NCBI RefSeq assembly: GCF_001885215.1 | Contig: NZ_CP018091.1 | Span: forward strand, 62,001 to 126,000 | Length of the DNA stretch: 64,000 nucleotides | DNA from: Synechococcus sp. SynAce01 | GTDB taxonomy: Bacteria; Cyanobacteriota; Cyanobacteriia; PCC-6307; Cyanobiaceae | Reading direction: 5' to 3' | Part shown: piece by piece, positions 49,738 to 58,600 of the stretch | Layout: the number at the start of each line of letters is the position of its first letter | Position numbering within the stretch: position 1 is the stretch's first letter | The notes under the pieces: generated by a model | Told to the model about the DNA's origin: nothing | The model's database searches: none | The model's input: the letters and a program-made list of their open reading frames with translations, nothing else | Made by a program: the position numbers and the translations under genes

Positions 49738-52700
49738 CTGCCGCCACAATCCGCGAGCTCTTCGCCAAGCCGGTTGACCGTCCGATCGATGGGGTGATCA
49801 AGGCCGACGACGAGCGCAACCTCAAGGTGGAGCTCGATGAGTATGTGATCACCCGCGATGTGCTCAAGGGTCTGGGATCCTTCGTGGACTGCTACCTCGA
49901 CAACCCCACGGCCAATGGGGTATGGATTTCTGGTTTCTTCGGCTGCGGCAAATCGCACCTGCTGAAGATCCTCTCGCTGCTGCTCGACAGCGAGCGGCGC
50001 GTTGGGCCAGAGAACGAGCGGCCGGCTGACATCCTGCTGCCGAAGGTGGAAGACGAAATCATCCAGGCCAACCTGCGCAAGGCGATCACCACGCCGGCGC
50101 GCAGCGTGCTGTTCAACATCGATCAGAAGTACGACGGCATTGGCGGCGAGCACAGCGCCCCGATCCTGGAAGTGTTCATGAAGGTGCTGAACGAACTGCA
50201 GGGGTATTACGGCGACCAGGGCTATATCGCTCGCTTCGAGCACGACCTCGACAAGCGCGGTGCGTTCGGTGATTTCAAAGAAACCTATCTTCGCCTCAAT
50301 GGCCGCAACTGGGAGAACGACCGCGAGGCTGTTGCCACCGTCACCAAGAGTTCTTTTGCTCGGGCCTACGCCGAGCAGTTCTCCACCAGCTCCGAGGAGG
50401 CAATGAAGGTGATCGGTGAGGCCAAGGCCGAGTACCGCCTCTCGATCGAAGGCTTTGCTAACCGCGTCAAGGAGTACCTCGACAGCCAGCTTCCCGGCTG
50501 CCGGCTCAACTTCTTTGTGGACGAGGCGGGCCAGTTCATCGGTCAGGACCGCAGCCGCCTGCTCAACCTGCAGACCGTGGTGGAAAGCCTGGCGACAGCC
50601 ACCAACGGCCGTGCCTCCGTATTCGTGACCTCCCAAGCCGACCTGGAGGGAATCCTGGGCGAGGAGAAGGTGCGCCAGGCCGATGATCTCAGCAAGATCC
50701 AGGGCCGCTTCCGCACCAAGCTCACCCTGGCCAGCGCCGATGTACAGGAGGTGATTCAGCGGCGGCTGCTGGAAAAGGATCCGGTGGAGCCAGATGAGCT
50801 GATCCAGATCTATGGGGCGGAGAAGGACAACCTCCAGACCCTGTTCCGCTTCGGCGACAACTCCCTGCAGCTCAAGGGCTGGGCCGATTGCCAGGCCTTC
50901 TGTGGCCTCTACCCCTTCCACCCGTATCAGCTGAACCTGTTCCAGCAGGCGCTGCAGAGCCTCGCGGTCCACAACGTGTTCGGCGGCCGCAACATGGCGG
51001 TGGGTGAACGCTCGATGCTCTCGGTGTTCCAGGAGGTGGCCAAGGCGATCATGGATCTGCCGATCGGCCAACTCGCCAGCTTCGATCAGCTTTACGACGG
51101 CATCCGCGATGTGATCCGTGGAGACAAGCAGCAGACGATGGTGCTGGCGGAACGCCAGGTGGCGCCGTTTGAACTGCGCATCCTCAAGGCCCTGTTCTTG
51201 CTCAAGTGGGTGTCCCCGTTTAAGGCCTCACCTCGCAACATTGCGATCCTGTTGATCGATCAGCCCGATCTCGACATCCGCGCCCATGAGCAGCAGGTGA
51301 AAGAGGCCCTGCGCAATCTGGAAGTGCAGAGCTACCTGCAACGCAGCGGTGAGCTCTACGAGTTCCTCACCGACAAGGAAAAGGATGTGGAGCAGGAGAT
51401 CAAGACCACCACCGTGGAAGACTCCCAAGTGATGGGAGCGCTGCAGGCCACGCTCTTCAACGACGTGCTGCGCACCAACAAGATCCGCTTCGAGGACAAC
51501 AACCAGGATTATTCCTACGCCCAGAAGATCGATGATGCTCTGGTGAAGGGAAAGCCTGATGATGTAGCGGTGAACGTGATCACCCCGGAGCACCCCAACT
51601 TCGGCAATGAGGCGATCCTTGTGGCCCAGAACATGGGTCGAGCTGATCTGATGGTGATCCTGCCGGCCCAGGGCCGGCTCACCGATCTGATCCGCACCTA
51701 CCTGAAAACCGATAAATACATCAAGCAGAACTCCGGCGGTGAAGACGAAGCGCTCAGGGAAATCCTGGCCCAGCGGGGGCGGCAGAACAGCACCCGCCGC
51801 AGTGAGATCACCCGTCTGGCTGGTGAGGGATTGCGCCGAGCCCCGCTGGTGGTGAACGGCAGGCGGCTGGAGGTGGGTGAGGGCGATCCCCAGAACCGTT
51901 TTTCCAAGGCCTATCAGGAGCTGATCCGCTCGGCCTTCCCCAAGCTGCTGATGGTGAAGCAGATCTACAACGAAGGCACCTTGATGAAGGTGGTGCAGGA
52001 GCAGGACGACCTGCTTGCTGGCAGCGTGCTGCAGCTCTCGGAAGCGGAGCAGGAGGTGTACACCGAGGTGGTGCGTCGCCAGAACAAGGAAGGGGAGCGC
52101 ACCTCCGCCGCCGATCTGATCGAGGTGTTCGAGGCCCGGCCCTACGGCTGGAGCCCCTGGGCCACGCTCACCTTCCTGGGCCGCTTGTTCCGCCTGGGCA
52201 AGGTGGAGCTACGCGAGAAGGAGATCCTGAGCCCCAACGAAGTGATCGATGCGCTCACCAACAGCCGTCGCCAGGGGCTGGTGCTGGTGCGCAAGCAGGA
52301 GCAGATCGATCCTGCGGCGATCAACACGCTCAAGCGTTTCCACCAAGACTTCTTCGGGGTGGCGAGCAGCGGCACTGATTCCCGCACCACCGCCACAGCA
52401 ATGCGTGAGGCGCTGGCGCGTGAGGCCGCCGAGCTCGACGCGATCGCCAGCCAGCAGGAGCGCTATCCGTTCGTGGCCGCTGTCGCGCCGATCGCCGCCA
52501 GGGTGCGGGAGCTAAGCGGCAAAGACGACCCCTACCTGCTCAACCAGCAGGCCCAGTTCACCGCCGAGCTGCTCGACCAGCTGGAAGACACGCTCACGCC
52601 GATCAAGGCGTTCCTGAACGGCGAGCAGAGAACGGTGTACGAGAAGGTGCGTACCTTCCTGGCCAGGCACGGCGACGACCTGATGGAGCTCCCGCCTGAG

Positions 52701-53219
52701 CCGGTGGCGGTGTTGGGGCGGGTGATGGACAGCCCGGCGCCTTATCACGGCCCGCTGCTGCCGGAGGCCAATGGAGCTGTGGCGACGCTGGAGGCCCTGC
52801 TTGAAGAACGGCTGCAGCTGACCCGCTCAGAGGCCCTGGCCCAGATCGCTGAGCAGGAGACCAAGCTCAGGGCCGGTGCTGATTTCCAGAACCTGGCACC
52901 GGAGCAACAGGAGCAGGTGCTCGCCAGCACCGATCGGGTGAAGCAGGAGCTGGTGAAGGCGGAGCAGCCCGCTCGGGTGCAGCTGCGGCTCGATCGTTTC
53001 CAGAAGGCGGATGTGCCGGCGTTGCTGCAACGGGTGGCGGCCATGGCCGCCCCGGCCGATGCCCCGGTGGCCCTGATCAAGGTGGTGCCTGCATCGAGCT
53101 TGCGGCCGAACTTCCCCCTGGGCCAGCTCACCAACCGCGAGGAGCTGGGGCAGTGGCTGGAGGCCTTGCGCACAGCGGCCCAAACCGAGCTGGATCAGGG
53201 GCACCGGATCAGCCTGTAA
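49734..53219 (+). CDS. brxC: BREX P-loop ATPase BrxC
   Basis: The 1161-residue protein has Walker A GFFGCGKS at residues 67-74 and a Walker B-type NFFVDEAGQFIGQDRSR near residue 260. The N-terminal MTAATIRELFAKPVDRPIDG is typical. Long helical regions follow, with coiled segments near residues 900-1060. BrxC is the AAA-type ATPase of the complex. The frame is intact over its whole length, in contrast with pglX downstream. Confidence 0.92.
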   Translation: MTAATIRELFAKPVDRPIDGVIKADDERNLKVELDEYVITRDVLKGLGSFVDCYLDNPTANGVWISGFFGCGKSHLLKILSLLLDSERRVGPENERPADILLPKVEDEIIQANLRKAITTPARSVLFNIDQKYDGIGGEHSAPILEVFMKVLNELQGYYGDQGYIARFEHDLDKRGAFGDFKETYLRLNGRNWENDREAVATVTKSSFARAYAEQFSTSSEEAMKVIGEAKAEYRLSIEGFANRVKEYLDSQLPGCRLNFFVDEAGQFIGQDRSRLLNLQTVVESLATATNGRASVFVTSQADLEGILGEEKVRQADDLSKIQGRFRTKLTLASADVQEVIQRRLLEKDPVEPDELIQIYGAEKDNLQTLFRFGDNSLQLKGWADCQAFCGLYPFHPYQLNLFQQALQSLAVHNVFGGRNMAVGERSMLSVFQEVAKAIMDLPIGQLASFDQLYDGIRDVIRGDKQQTMVLAERQVAPFELRILKALFLLKWVSPFKASPRNIAILLIDQPDLDIRAHEQQVKEALRNLEVQSYLQRSGELYEFLTDKEKDVEQEIKTTTVEDSQVMGALQATLFNDVLRTNKIRFEDNNQDYSYAQKIDDALVKGKPDDVAVNVITPEHPNFGNEAILVAQNMGRADLMVILPAQGRLTDLIRTYLKTDKYIKQNSGGEDEALREILAQRGRQNSTRRSEITRLAGEGLRRAPLVVNGRRLEVGEGDPQNRFSKAYQELIRSAFPKLLMVKQIYNEGTLMKVVQEQDDLLAGSVLQLSEAEQEVYTEVVRRQNKEGERTSAADLIEVFEARPYGWSPWATLTFLGRLFRLGKVELREKEILSPNEVIDALTNSRRQGLVLVRKQEQIDPAAINTLKRFHQDFFGVASSGTDSRTTATAMREALAREAAELDAIASQQERYPFVAAVAPIAARVRELSGKDDPYLLNQQAQFTAELLDQLEDTLTPIKAFLNGEQRTVYEKVRTFLARHGDDLMELPPEPVAVLGRVMDSPAPYHGPLLPEANGAVATLEALLEERLQLTRSEALAQIAEQETKLRAGADFQNLAPEQQEQVLASTDRVKQELVKAEQPARVQLRLDRFQKADVPALLQRVAAMAAPADAPVALIKVVPASSLRPNFPLGQLTNREELGQWLEALRTAAQTELDQGHRISL

Positions 53220-53282
53220 GAGGCCAAGAACCCCGGCCACCACTGGATCTGACCCGTAACTTAAAACCTTTTATGTAAACCC

Positions 53283-53737
53283 ATGCCCCTCCCCAGCGCT
53301 CTCACAAAACCACCGCAACGCAGCGCGCCCCAAGCCAAGCGGAGAGGTTGTGCTTCGGCAGGATCTGGCGCGCTTCGGCAGTGCAGCACAGATCAGCCGG
53401 GCACTCAACCAGCTGATTGCCGAGGGCAGGCTCGTACGCATCGTCACGGGGGTGTACGCCAAAGCGGCGCCGGGGGCGCTCTCCGGCATCCCGATGGCCA
53501 GGCAACCGCTGGGGGCTCTGGCGGCTCGGTGCCGCACAGCGGCGTTACAACGAACGCCTCACCACCCAGGTGTCCTGGCGCACCACCTTCGACAACGGCA
53601 AACGGCGCATCAGCCGCCGGCTGCAGATCGGCAAACGGGTGGTGAACTATGAAAACGGTCTCACCCGCCCAGCCTGGCGACGCAGCAGAACGCAGCGCAG
53701 AAACCTCAGCGGCTCAACAAGCGGTGCAGGCCTGTAG
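53283..53737 (+). pseudogene. DUF6088/AbiEi-like antitoxin remnant, frameshifted
   Basis: One frame holds a winged-helix part (VLRQDLARFGSAAQISRALN and QLIAEGRLVRIVTGVYAKA); the next frame continues with LGAAQRRYNERLTTQVSWRT and ISRRLQIGKRVVNY, the expected second half of DUF6088 proteins. The shift is near 53515 at a GGGGG run. A further shift lies near 53340. Such proteins are antitoxins or regulators in type IV systems; no partner toxin of that type is next to it. Confidence 0.5.
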
Positions 53738-53758
53738 CTCAGGAGCTACAGTTGGCTG

Positions 53759-54058
53759 ATGAGGGTCGTCAAGTCGGAGGTCTACCAAGCGTGGATCGAC
53801 GGCCTCAGGGATCAAGCCGGCAGGGCTCGAGTGTTGATGCGAGTGGATCGCTTGATCCATGGCAACCCCGGCGACTATCGCAATCTCACGGAGGGAGTGT
53901 CTGAACTGAAAATCGATGTCGGACCCGGCTACCGGGTGTATTACGCCCGAAGAGGCGATCACCTGCTTCTGCTGTTGGGCGGGGGCAGTAAAGCGACCCA
54001 GGCCAAAGACATCGCCAAGGCTCTTGATTTAAACCGTGAATTTGAGGATCACTCGTGA
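53759..54058 (+). CDS. RelE/HigB-type toxin (addiction-module killer family)
   Basis: The 99-residue protein reads YQAWIDGLRDQAGRARVLMR, then NLTEGVSELKIDVGPGYRVY and YARRGDHLLLLLGGGSKATQ, the pattern of the small killer proteins paired with a downstream HTH antidote. These are mRNA interferases. Its stop overlaps the next start by four bases. It sits inside the BREX operon, between brxC and pglX. Confidence 0.8.
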   Translation: MRVVKSEVYQAWIDGLRDQAGRARVLMRVDRLIHGNPGDYRNLTEGVSELKIDVGPGYRVYYARRGDHLLLLLGGGSKATQAKDIAKALDLNREFEDHS

Positions 54059-54390
54059 TGAACCAAGCCCAACCCCTTGCTAATCCATCGGCAACCAGGT
54101 TCACGCCCTATGACGTGGCCGAGCATCTCAGAACGCCAGATGAGATGGCGGCCTATCTGGATGCCTGGCTTGAGGAAGCACCGGATGATGTGGCCGGTCT
54201 TGCACGGGCCTTGGGGGACATTGCCCGAGCCAAGGGGATGACACAGGTGGCGAAAGACACGGGCCTCAGCCGGGAGAGCCTTTATCGGGCGCTCAGCGCC
54301 GATGGCAATCCAAGCTTCGCCACCGTGCTGAAGGTGACCAAGGCTCTGGGCTTGCGGCTTCATGCCCATGCCGTTGCTTGTGAGGGTTGA
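54055..54390 (+). CDS. HigA-type HTH antitoxin
   Basis: The 111-residue protein has the antidote layout: MAAYLDAWLEEAPDDVAGLA, RALGDIARAKGMTQVAKDTG and LSRESLYRALSADGNPSFAT. The middle is a Cro/C1-type helix-turn-helix. It forms the second gene of the toxin-antitoxin pair and ends nine bases before the pglX ATG. Confidence 0.8.
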   Translation: MMNQAQPLANPSATRFTPYDVAEHLRTPDEMAAYLDAWLEEAPDDVAGLARALGDIARAKGMTQVAKDTGLSRESLYRALSADGNPSFATVLKVTKALGLRLHAHAVACEG

Positions 54391-54398
54391 TCAGATCC

Positions 54399-56186
54399 AT
54401 GCCCATCAACACCGCCAGCCTCAAAACCTTCGCTCCGGCGATGCGGCGGCAGCTGATCGAGGCGGTGGGCCGCAAGCTCGATCGGTTGCTCACCAGCACC
54501 ACCCCCGACACGCTCACCACCTACGCCACGCAAATTGCTGAGCTGCGGCAGCAGGAGCAGATCAGCCGGCAGGAGCTGCTGGAGCGGGTGGCCTACAGCT
54601 GGTTCAACCGCTTGGCGGCGCTGCGTTATCTCGATGCCAGGGGCTGGCATCCGTTCGGCGCCAAGGTGCTGATGCCGGCCACGGATGCCGACACCCAGCC
54701 GGAGCTGCTGAAACTGATGCGCAACGGCCAGCTGCCGGCGGAGCTGCAGCGCCACAGCCAGGAAGCACGGCTGAACCAGCTGCTCGATGGCCAGATCCCC
54801 ACGGCCACCCCCGGCGCCGACCCCCAGGGGGAGGTGTACCGGGAGCTGGTGCTGGCGGTGTGCCGCTTCTATCACCAGCTGCTGCCAAACCTGTTCGAGG
54901 GGCTCGATGACGCCACCGAGCTGCTGCTGCCCGATGACCTGCTCACCGATGGCTCCATCGCGGCGGGCTTCCGCCGCTCGATCCATGATGCCGACTGCGA
55001 CGACGTGGAGATATTGGGCTGGCTGTATCAGTTCTATATCGCCGAGAAAAAAAAAGAGGTGATGGCCCGCAAGAAGGCGGTGCCTACAGAAGACATCCCC
55101 GCCGTCACCCAGCTGTTCACCCCGCACTGGATCGTGCGCTACCTGGTGGAGAACTCTCTGGGGCGGCTGTGGTTGCTGAACCGTCCAGCCTCGAAGCTGC
55201 GCGAGCACATGCCCTACTACATCGAGGGCGAACCCGAGACCGACTTCCTCAAAATCACCAAGCCCGAGGAAATCCGCCTGCTCGATCCCGCCGTCGGCAG
55301 CGGGCACATGCTCACCTACGCCTTCGACCTGCTCAGTCTCATCTACGCGGAGGAGGGCTACGCCCCCAGCGAGATTCCGGCCCTGATCCTGCGGCACAAC
55401 CTCTACGGGCTAGAGATCTGCCCCCGTGCCGCCCAGCTCGCCGAGCTGGCGCTTGTGTTCAAGGCGCGGGAATCGTCGCGGCGCTTCTTCCAGAGCGAGC
55501 AGCTGGTACGGCCGCAGATCATCGAGCTGCAGAACGTGCAGTTTGAAGGGGACGAGCTGAATGACTACATCGAGGCCCTGGGTCTCGGAGAACTGTTCGA
55601 TCAAAACCTGTTCAAGTTGCTCCGGAAATTTGAAGAGGCGAAAAACTTCGGCTCGCTGATTCAGCCTTGCATGGATGAACGAAGCCTGGCCTTTGTGCGC
55701 GATGCCATCGAAGCAAAGGACCTCGGCGGCCAGCTCTTCCTGCGCGAGACGCACCTCAAAGTCCTGCGCGTGCTCGCACAAGCCGAGGCGCTCACCCAGC
55801 GGTATCACGTCGTCGTGGCCAATCCGCCGTATATGGGTTCGAAAGGGATGAATTCCAGCGTGAAACGTTTTCTTGAGACGCAAGTTGAAGACTACAAATC
55901 TGATCTTTTCGCCGCATTCATAGTTCGCTGTCTATCACTAGTGTTTCCTGACGGTTTCCTCGGTTTCATGTCGCCATTCGTTTGGATGTTCATCTCGTCC
56001 TATGAGGGGCTTCGCAAGAGACTAATTTCTCAAGCAACCATTACGACGCTAGTGCAACTGGAATACTCTGGATTCGAGGGGGCGACTGTTCCGATCTGCA
56101 CATTTGCTCTTCAGAACAAGCACAATGCAAAATATCGGGCCGGATATATCCGTTTGTCAGATTTTCGTGGAAGTGAAAAGCAAGGG
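54399..56186 (+). pseudogene. pglX: BREX methyltransferase PglX, truncated by an IS
   Basis: From ATG 54399 the first about 596 residues of PglX are intact: MPINTASLKTFAPAMRRQLI, the SAM motif DPAVGSGHML near residue 297 and catalytic NPPYMGSKG near residue 474, then SGFEGATVPICTFALQN. Full-length PglX has about 1200 residues; the rest is lost where the IS481 element begins at 56187, and the frame runs into the IS until 56246. PglX methylates DNA for self-recognition, so the system is probably not functional. No second half was found after the IS. Confidence 0.88.
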
Positions 56187-57243
56187 CCTAAGTGTGCTTT
56201 CTCACCAGGTCATTCAGCGATCAGCAGCCGCTGGAGGCATTGCTGAGGAGTGAGGCCACCGAGAGCCATGTGGCACCTGCTGCCGTTATAGATCCCCAGA
56301 TAGCGGGGTAGCCAGCGGTTGCGTTCATCCGATGTTTGGTAGGCGATCACATAGGCCCATTCCGACAAGATGGTTTTGATGAACCGTTCGGCCTTGCCGT
56401 TGGTCTGCGGGGTGTAGGGCTTGGTGCGGATGGGTTTCAGATCCAGAGCCCGACAGGCTTTTCGCCAGTCATCCGAGCGATAGGAGGGGCCGTTGTCCGA
56501 GAGGATCCGGCGACAGGTGATCCCCTGTTCAGAAAACCATCCGACGGCACGGGCCAGGAAGCCAACGGTTGTCGCCTTCTGCTCGTCTGCGAGCACCTCG
56601 ACGTAAGCCAGGCGGGTGGCGTCGTCGATCGCGACATGTACCTTCTCGTAGCCGGCACCTCGGGAGGAGCCTTGACGACGGTCGCCGGTGATGCGGTGGC
56701 CGACCCGCTCAAACCTGGCCAGCTGTTTGATGTCGACATGGATCATGTCCCCGGGGCGCTCCCACTGGTAGCGACGAACAAGACGTTTGGGGTCAAGGTT
56801 CTTCAGGCGTCCCAGGCCCAGGCCCTTCATGAGCCGACCAACGGTGGAGAGGGGCGCACAGAGAGCCCTGGCGATGCGGCGGAGCGTGCAGCGCTGGTGC
56901 CGCAGGTCTACAGCCTGCTGGAGTTGCTGCGGATCGAGCGTCCGCCGCTGGCTGCGGCGAACACTCCGTCGATCCGCCAGTGCCGCTACGCCGCCTGCTC
57001 GAAACCTGGAGAGCCACTTGTAGGCCGTACGCAGGCTGATCCCGGCTTGTGCTGCAAGGGCTTTGAGTGGCACGCCTTCATCGAGATGCCGGCGGATGAG
57101 CCGTTCCCGACTGATGGGTGTCAGTCGGGCCAGAGGGTGGCTATGCATGGTGTGTGAGGTCTTGGGACGGTGGTGACACTCCGACCCTGGCGACCTCACA
57201 CCCCCTTGTCAGCTGAACAACGTGGTGGGACTACACACTTAGG
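56187..57243 (-). mobile_element. IS481-type insertion sequence
   Basis: Ends match as inverted repeats: CCTAAGTGTG, a variable stretch, then CACCA and TTCAGC at both sides (left from 56187, right ending 57243). No target duplication is seen. The right end abuts a fragment of a second, related element, so the insertion was accompanied by rearrangement. Confidence 0.75.
56210..57148 (-). CDS. IS481-family transposase
   Basis: ATG 57148 gives 312 residues (the frame opens at 57199). The N-terminal helix-turn-helix parts are visible (ALAAQAGISLRTAYKWLSRF and HQRCTLRRIARALCAPLSTV). The DDE core follows: HVDIKQLARFERVGHRITGD, YVEVLADEQKATTVGFLARA, then RILSDNGPSYRSDDWRKACR and PYTPQTNGKAERFIKTILSE. 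It appears complete. Confidence 0.85.
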   Translation of the reverse strand: MHSHPLARLTPISRERLIRRHLDEGVPLKALAAQAGISLRTAYKWLSRFRAGGVAALADRRSVRRSQRRTLDPQQLQQAVDLRHQRCTLRRIARALCAPLSTVGRLMKGLGLGRLKNLDPKRLVRRYQWERPGDMIHVDIKQLARFERVGHRITGDRRQGSSRGAGYEKVHVAIDDATRLAYVEVLADEQKATTVGFLARAVGWFSEQGITCRRILSDNGPSYRSDDWRKACRALDLKPIRTKPYTPQTNGKAERFIKTILSEWAYVIAYQTSDERNRWLPRYLGIYNGSRCHMALGGLTPQQCLQRLLIAE

Positions 57244-57326
57244 CGTGAGGCCGCCGAGAGCCATGTGGCACCTGCTGCCGCTACAGAACCGCAGATAAAG
57301 GGCAACCAGCGGTTGCGTTCCTCTGA
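57244..57326 (-). repeat. fragment of a second IS481-type element
   Basis: About 80 bases closely match the transposase 3' region at about 56246-56335 (for example GAGAGCCATGTGGCACCTGC), with several substitutions. It lies directly at the outer end of the complete IS. Confidence 0.65.
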
Positions 57327-57349
57327 TCAGGCCGCCTTGCTGCCCTTTC

Positions 57350-57764
57350 CCACGCCACCCCCCTCGAACAGCGGGCCCAGCGGCACAACTTCCAGCTGGC
57401 CCTGTTCCGCTATCTGGAGCCCGGATGGGTTGGGCTGCTCCGGTCCGAACAGCTCGACTGGCGGAGCATCATGTCCGAGCGGCAGTGGGTTCTGCCGGTA
57501 GCGCTGGCGCGGCATGGTGACGAAAGAATCGATGTGTCACTGATTTTGACAGCGCCAGCAGGATTCAGCCCTGCGGCCGGGCCTTCGATCGCTTCGCCAC
57601 GACCCGCTCTCAGGCATAAACTCCTATTGCCTCCAACAGCCATCCGTCCGATTGTTCACTTATCGTTTTCGGAGGCCCAACGATGGATGACACTCCCCCG
57701 GGTCAGGTGCCAGGAGCGCGCTGACGATCCGGTCCCTGCTCCAACATTCTCGACGGATTACTGA
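57350..57764 (+). other. open frame of unknown origin (possible gene remnant)
   Basis: A frame open from about 57345 contains RAQRHNFQLALFRYLEPGWV, LLRSEQLDWRSIMSERQWVL and ends at 57764; the only ATG is at 57471. The first 60 residues look protein-like, the rest less so. It could be the tail of a gene lost with the missing BREX part, or chance. No family recognised. Confidence 0.3.
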
Positions 57765-57911
57765 CTTCCCAGGCGTGTGACGTTGTCGCCGTCCACTGCA
57801 CCGTTAAAGGCCTCGCCTCAGGTGCCCCGGACCCAAAGGGAGGTCCCACTTGTCAACTGGCCCCAGGCGCCAGCGTCAGCAGCTCAGCCCACAACAAACT
57901 CAGATCTTCAG

Positions 57912-57939
57912 AGCCCGGTGTCCTTGTCGCCGGGCTTTG
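57912..57939 (+). terminator. hairpin terminator candidate
   Basis: AGCCCGG and CCGGGCT form a seven-base stem followed by TTGTCG. It may end transcription entering from the IS side before the gene at 57988. Confidence 0.5.
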
Positions 57940-57987
57940 TCGTGTCGGCTGGAACAGGATGAGGACGGAAGCTGCGCCGAGCAGACC

Positions 57988-58293
57988 ATGAAGGTGATCG
58001 TCGATCTCTGCATCGTGCCCATCGGGGTAGGGGTGAACTTGGCGCCCTACATCGCCGCCTGCGAACGCGCGCTGATGCACGCAGGCCTCAAGATCCAGCT
58101 CCACCCCAACGGCACCGCAATCGAGGGGGAATGGGGCCCGGTGTTCATGGCAATCGAGGCCTGTCATCAGGTGGTACACGCCATGGGTTGCTTGCGGGTT
58201 TACACCAGCGTGGCGATCAACACCCGTACCGATAGAGACCAGACACTGGAAGACAAAGTAGCCAGCGTCGAGGCGCTGCTGAAACAAGGCTGA
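57988..58293 (+). CDS. thiamine-binding protein, MTH1187/UPF0045 family
   Basis: From ATG 57988 the protein has 101 residues. Family features are MKVIVDLCIVPIGVGVNLAP, ALMHAGLKIQLHPNGTAIEG and VFMAIEACHQVVHAMGCLRV, an alpha/beta fold that forms tetramers and binds thiamine or similar. A housekeeping role in cofactor sensing is inferred from the family. It is the first clearly chromosomal-type gene after the BREX remains. Confidence 0.8.
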   Translation: MKVIVDLCIVPIGVGVNLAPYIAACERALMHAGLKIQLHPNGTAIEGEWGPVFMAIEACHQVVHAMGCLRVYTSVAINTRTDRDQTLEDKVASVEALLKQG

Positions 58294-58435
58294 ACGGCAC
58301 CAATGACAAAGGCGACTCCTGTCGGTCGCCCTACTGCTCCGCAGATGCCAAGGGCTAGGGCCAGTTGCAGCTCTAGGGCTCGCGATGAGTTGGTCGAGGG
58401 CTTTGATTCATAGAAAGATCGACCTGCCCTGCTTC

Positions 58436-58543
58436 ATGACGCCCCGCCCCAACCGGAACTGGCGCCAGGCCGCCGGCAAGGAGGAACGGCAGCTCGACCC
58501 AGAGTTCCAGGCCCTCCTATCGGAGAAAGAAGGGGACAATTGA
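58436..58543 (+). CDS. possible small protein, 35 residues
   Basis: ATG at 58436 reads MTPRPNRNWRQAAGKEERQL and ends EKEGDN. Charged and disordered. It lies in the 300-base gap before the patatin gene, where nothing else was seen. Weak call. Confidence 0.25.
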   Translation: MTPRPNRNWRQAAGKEERQLDPEFQALLSEKEGDN

Positions 58544-58600
58544 TCTACTGCTGAGGGGCGGCGGATCGATGCCAGGCTGAGGCCAACTGGTTCCGGAGCA

